Shown here: positions 6,362 to 7,810 of the stretch, in pieces
Layout of the letters: the number at the start of each line of letters is the position of its first letter
Position numbering within the stretch: position 1 is the first letter of the stretch
Assembly: GCA_023443145.1 (NCBI GenBank)
Contig: JAEZVS010000051.1
Span: 1-7,810, forward strand
Direction: 5' to 3'
DNA from: Bacillota bacterium
GTDB lineage: Bacteria > Bacillota > Peptococcia > Peptococcales > Peptococcaceae
DNA length: 7,810 nucleotides
Notes under the pieces: model-generated
Told to the model about the DNA's origin: nothing
Databases searched by the model: none
Seen by the model: the letters and a program-made list of their open reading frames with translations, nothing else
Program-made: the position numbers and the translations under genes

Positions 6362-6570
6362 TATTGTTCATCTAATTGGTACCAAACCAATTCTATAAAG
6401 TCGTCCGATCCAAAGACTGCGTTATCACCTTTCATAAAATAATACTGACAGTCTTTTTGTTGCTGAATCATCCAACCTTCCGGTATAATACCTTCATATT
6501 TAAAGATCCAAATTTTTTTCTGATAGTCATGATAGGTGTTCATAAGTTGCCTGCTGACAAAGTGTTGCAA
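6361..6570 (-). CDS. Small orphan protein upstream of the glucosaminidase gene
   Basis: This 69-aa ORF matches no family I recognise. It is rich in aromatic residues (for example IWIFKYEG, QYYFMKG, ELVWYQLDEQ) and has an acidic C-terminus. It has no signal peptide, no membrane segment and no Cys pair. The start is probably TTG at 6570, because GGAGGAGG lies on the minus strand at 6585-6578 with 7-nt spacing. An in-frame ATG at 6543 and a further upstream TTG at 6600 are alternatives. Its stop overlaps the ATG of the glucosaminidase gene by one base (TAATG), the classic arrangement of translationally coupled genes. It may be a partner or leader ORF of that gene, which is inference. It is supported by RBS, coupling and a candidate promoter, but not by homology. 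Confidence 0.6.
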   Translation of the reverse strand: MQHFVSRQLMNTYHDYQKKIWIFKYEGIIPEGWMIQQQKDCQYYFMKGDNAVFGSDDFIELVWYQLDEQ

Positions 6571-6615
6571 GAAAATACCTCCTCCAACTGGTATCCTCAA
6601 GAAAATTATGCTACT

Positions 6616-6624
6616 ATGATACCA
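6616..6624 (-). promoter_or_regulatory. Extended -10 element for the orphan ORF and glucosaminidase operon
   Basis: On the minus strand TGG (6624-6622) directly precedes TATCAT (6621-6616), an extended -10 element. No good -35 box is visible. It is centred in a near-palindrome, CTATGATACCATAG (6614-6627), whose forward reading also holds TATGAT (6615-6620). The same bases could therefore serve the divergent prolyl isomerase gene. Promoter calls here are by eye and tentative. Confidence 0.4.
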
Positions 6625-6665
6625 TAGAATGTATTAAATTTTGAGGACATAAAGGAGACAAAATA

Positions 6666-7169
6666 ATGACAAATCCAGTCGCGACTATTACGATGGATGA
6701 TCAATCCACCATTGATGTTGAACTTTATCCGGAAGTGGCGCCCAATACGGTAGCCAACTTTTGTTCTTTGGTCAATAATGGCTTCTACAGTGGATTGACT
6801 TTTCATCGCATCATTCCCGGTTTTATGATTCAAGGCGGTTGCCCGAATGGTACCGGCACCGGTGGCCCGGGATATGTGATTCAGGGCGAATTCTCAAAAA
6901 ATGGTTTTGAGAACCAATTAAAACACGAACCGGGTGTGATTTCCATGGCGCGCACCATGGATCCGAACAGCGCCGGCTCACAGTTTTTTATTATGCATGG
7001 TACTGCACCTCATCTTGACGGCGAATATGCCGCCTTTGGTAAAGTGATCAGCGGTATGGATGTTGTTAACAAAATTGCTGACAAGCCAAATGGTCGTCAT
7101 GTGATTGAAAAAATCACCCTGACCTTAAATGATTATTCACCCGAAGAACCCAAAGTAAATCGTCGCTAA
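6666..7169 (+). CDS. ppiB: Cyclophilin-type peptidyl-prolyl cis-trans isomerase
   Basis: This is a 167-aa cytoplasmic cyclophilin with no signal peptide, the usual size for the bacterial single-domain form. It accelerates cis-trans isomerisation of Xaa-Pro bonds during protein folding. The active site is complete: FHRIIPGFMIQGG (46-58) supplies the catalytic Arg48, Phe53 and Gln56, and NSAGSQFFI (101-109) supplies Gln106 and Phe108. LDGEYAAFGKV (117-127) follows. The residue before LDG is His116 where human cyclophilin A has Trp121, as is common in bacterial members with low cyclosporin affinity. The start ATG 6666 has AAAGGAG at 6651-6657, 8 nt upstream. The gene is divergent from the orphan-glucosaminidase operon and ends at a hairpin terminator, so it is probably monocistronic. 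The family is certain, the symbol less so. Confidence 0.95.
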   Translation: MTNPVATITMDDQSTIDVELYPEVAPNTVANFCSLVNNGFYSGLTFHRIIPGFMIQGGCPNGTGTGGPGYVIQGEFSKNGFENQLKHEPGVISMARTMDPNSAGSQFFIMHGTAPHLDGEYAAFGKVISGMDVVNKIADKPNGRHVIEKITLTLNDYSPEEPKVNRR

Positions 7170-7191
7170 AATTTATATGAAAGGCGAAGAA

Positions 7192-7223
7192 AAAGTCCCT
7201 TGTCGTTACTGGCAAGGGACTTT
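7192..7223. terminator. Bidirectional intrinsic terminator between convergent genes
   Basis: An 11-bp perfect stem AAAGTCCCTTG (7192-7202) pairs with CAAGGGACTTT (7213-7223) around a 10-nt loop. It follows the prolyl isomerase stop by 22 nt on the plus strand. On the minus strand it follows the small membrane protein gene by about 60 nt and is trailed by the better T-rich run (TTTTTCTTC), so it likely serves both. Confidence 0.85.
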
Positions 7224-7282
7224 CTTCAACACACAAGATTATAAAAGAAAGGTTAAAATCATATGATGTCAACTTTGACTGA

Positions 7283-7465
7283 CTATACCCTAAAGTTAGG
7301 ATTGGAGTTGTTTAAATCCTGATTGGTGGCAGCGTCTACAAGAAAAATTGAAACCACGCCCATCACCAGTACAAATACAGTACGGGCGACACGACGAAAC
7401 ACATTCTTTTTTACTTCCTGAAAATAAATATTACGAAGATCTTTGGTGTTCATTTTTTGAGCCAT
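7283..7465 (-). CDS. Small single-pass membrane protein, function unknown
   Basis: This 60-aa protein matches no family I recognise. Residues 1-25 are basic and hydrophilic (KDLRNIYFQEVKKNVFRR), about 26-46 form one hydrophobic helix (VFVLVMGVVSIFLV), and the Asn-rich C-terminus (NNSNPNF) has no positive charge. By the positive-inside rule the N-terminus should face the cytoplasm. No lipobox or clear cleavage site is present. ATG 7465 is preferred because the AAGGAG at 7480-7475 lies 9 nt upstream. An ATG at 7474 abuts the ribosome binding site directly and is unlikely. It follows smpB by 61 bp on the same strand but has its own extended -10 promoter. RBS, promoter and downstream terminator together support a real gene. 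Confidence 0.65.
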   Translation of the reverse strand: MAQKMNTKDLRNIYFQEVKKNVFRRVARTVFVLVMGVVSIFLVDAATNQDLNNSNPNFRV

Positions 7466-7495
7466 TGCATTCATCTCCTTACCTCTGTTAATTTC

Positions 7496-7504
7496 ATTTT
7501 AGCA
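7496..7504 (-). promoter_or_regulatory. Extended -10 promoter of the small membrane protein gene
   Basis: On the minus strand TGC (7504-7502) directly precedes TAAAAT (7501-7496). A T-rich stretch at about 7518-7525 could act as a poor -35 box. The predicted start near 7490 leaves a leader of about 25 nt before the ATG at 7465. This suggests the gene can be expressed independently of smpB. Confidence 0.5.
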
Positions 7505-7526
7505 GAATTATCAATAAAACAAAAGA

Positions 7527-7810
7527 TTATCTTCGTGCGCGCTCTCTAAGAGCCCGATCTATATCTCGTTGTGCGCTTTTTTCCGCCTCGGTGGCGCGCT
7601 TATCGTAGAGCTTCTTGCCCTTGGCTATTGCCAGCTCCACCTTTACTTTACCGTGACGAAAATATAGTTTTAGAGGAACAAGAGTGAATCCTTTTTCTTT
7701 TATTTTCTGTTCCAAGCGTAAAATTTCTCGTTTATGCAATAATAGCTTTCGACGTCGCAGCGGTTCCACATTAAAAATATTCCCATGATCATATGGGCTG
7801 ATGTGTAGGT
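7527..7810 (-). CDS. smpB: SsrA-binding protein SmpB, C-terminal part (gene runs off the right edge)
   Basis: The reverse frame is open to the window edge. About 93 C-terminal residues of a protein normally near 155 aa are visible. Diagnostic stretches in order are [55 protein letters not shown] and the basic tail [13 protein letters not shown]. SmpB binds the tRNA-like domain of tmRNA and delivers it to stalled ribosomes. Its C-terminal tail, complete here, occupies the empty mRNA channel during trans-translation. The apparent GTG start at 7769 is only an internal codon, because conserved SmpB sequence continues upstream of it. No ssrA gene is seen within the window. No terminator follows the stop, so some read-through into the small membrane protein gene is possible. 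Confidence 0.96.
   Translation of the reverse strand, partial: LHISPYDHGNIFNVEPLRRRKLLLHKREILRLEQKIKEKGFTLVPLKLYFRHGKVKVELAIAKGKKLYDKRATEAEKSAQRDIDRALRERARR

Noticed and set aside
7527..7769. An 80-aa complete protein starting at a GTG at 7769
   Set aside because: Conserved SmpB sequence ([11 protein letters not shown]) continues upstream in the same frame, so this is an internal codon of a truncated smpB.

Overview
The window looks like an ordinary chromosomal stretch of a low-to-moderate GC, anaerobic Firmicutes-type bacterium. A Negativicutes or related Clostridia-like lineage is my best guess, not a firm assignment. Supporting signs are strong AAGGAGG-type ribosome binding sites, short intergenic gaps full of intrinsic terminators, a stand-alone redox-disulfide (DUF1858/TIGR03980) protein, a secreted glucosaminidase carrying copper-amine-oxidase-type N-terminal repeats, a DVU0298-type HEAT-like protein, and a class A RNase P RNA. 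I see no insertion sequence, phage gene, CRISPR array, tRNA or rRNA.

Left part (1-1557): on the minus strand, tcdA is followed by the 5' two thirds of a thioredoxin gene that runs off the left edge. The tcdA promoter sets its start at 940. Divergent from it, a strong extended -10 promoter drives a 64-aa CxxC redox-disulfide protein that ends at a GC-rich hairpin terminator.

Centre (1526-4373): a complete class A penicillin-binding protein (transglycosylase plus transpeptidase) ends in a striking glutamine-rich tail (47 Gln in 56 residues). It converges on rnpB on the minus strand, and each has its own terminator. rnpB has a near-consensus promoter, and its P1, P2 and P15-P17 pairings and CCA-binding GGU can be traced by eye.

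Right part (4374-7810): on the minus strand lie a DVU0298-like protein, with a perfect Crp/Fnr-type palindrome at its start, then a secreted glucosaminidase preceded by a 69-aa orphan ORF coupled to it through a TAATG overlap. Divergent from these is a cyclophilin-type prolyl isomerase (+). Beyond it, on the minus strand, are a 60-aa single-pass membrane protein and the C-terminal part of SmpB, which runs off the right edge.

Functionally the window mixes cell-wall synthesis and turnover (PBP1A, glucosaminidase), RNA housekeeping (rnpB, tcdA, smpB), and protein folding or redox functions (cyclophilin, thioredoxin, CxxC protein). I did not find a clearly new multi-gene system. The items most worth a second look are the poly-Gln tail, the Crp/Fnr-like site, and the two small orphan genes.
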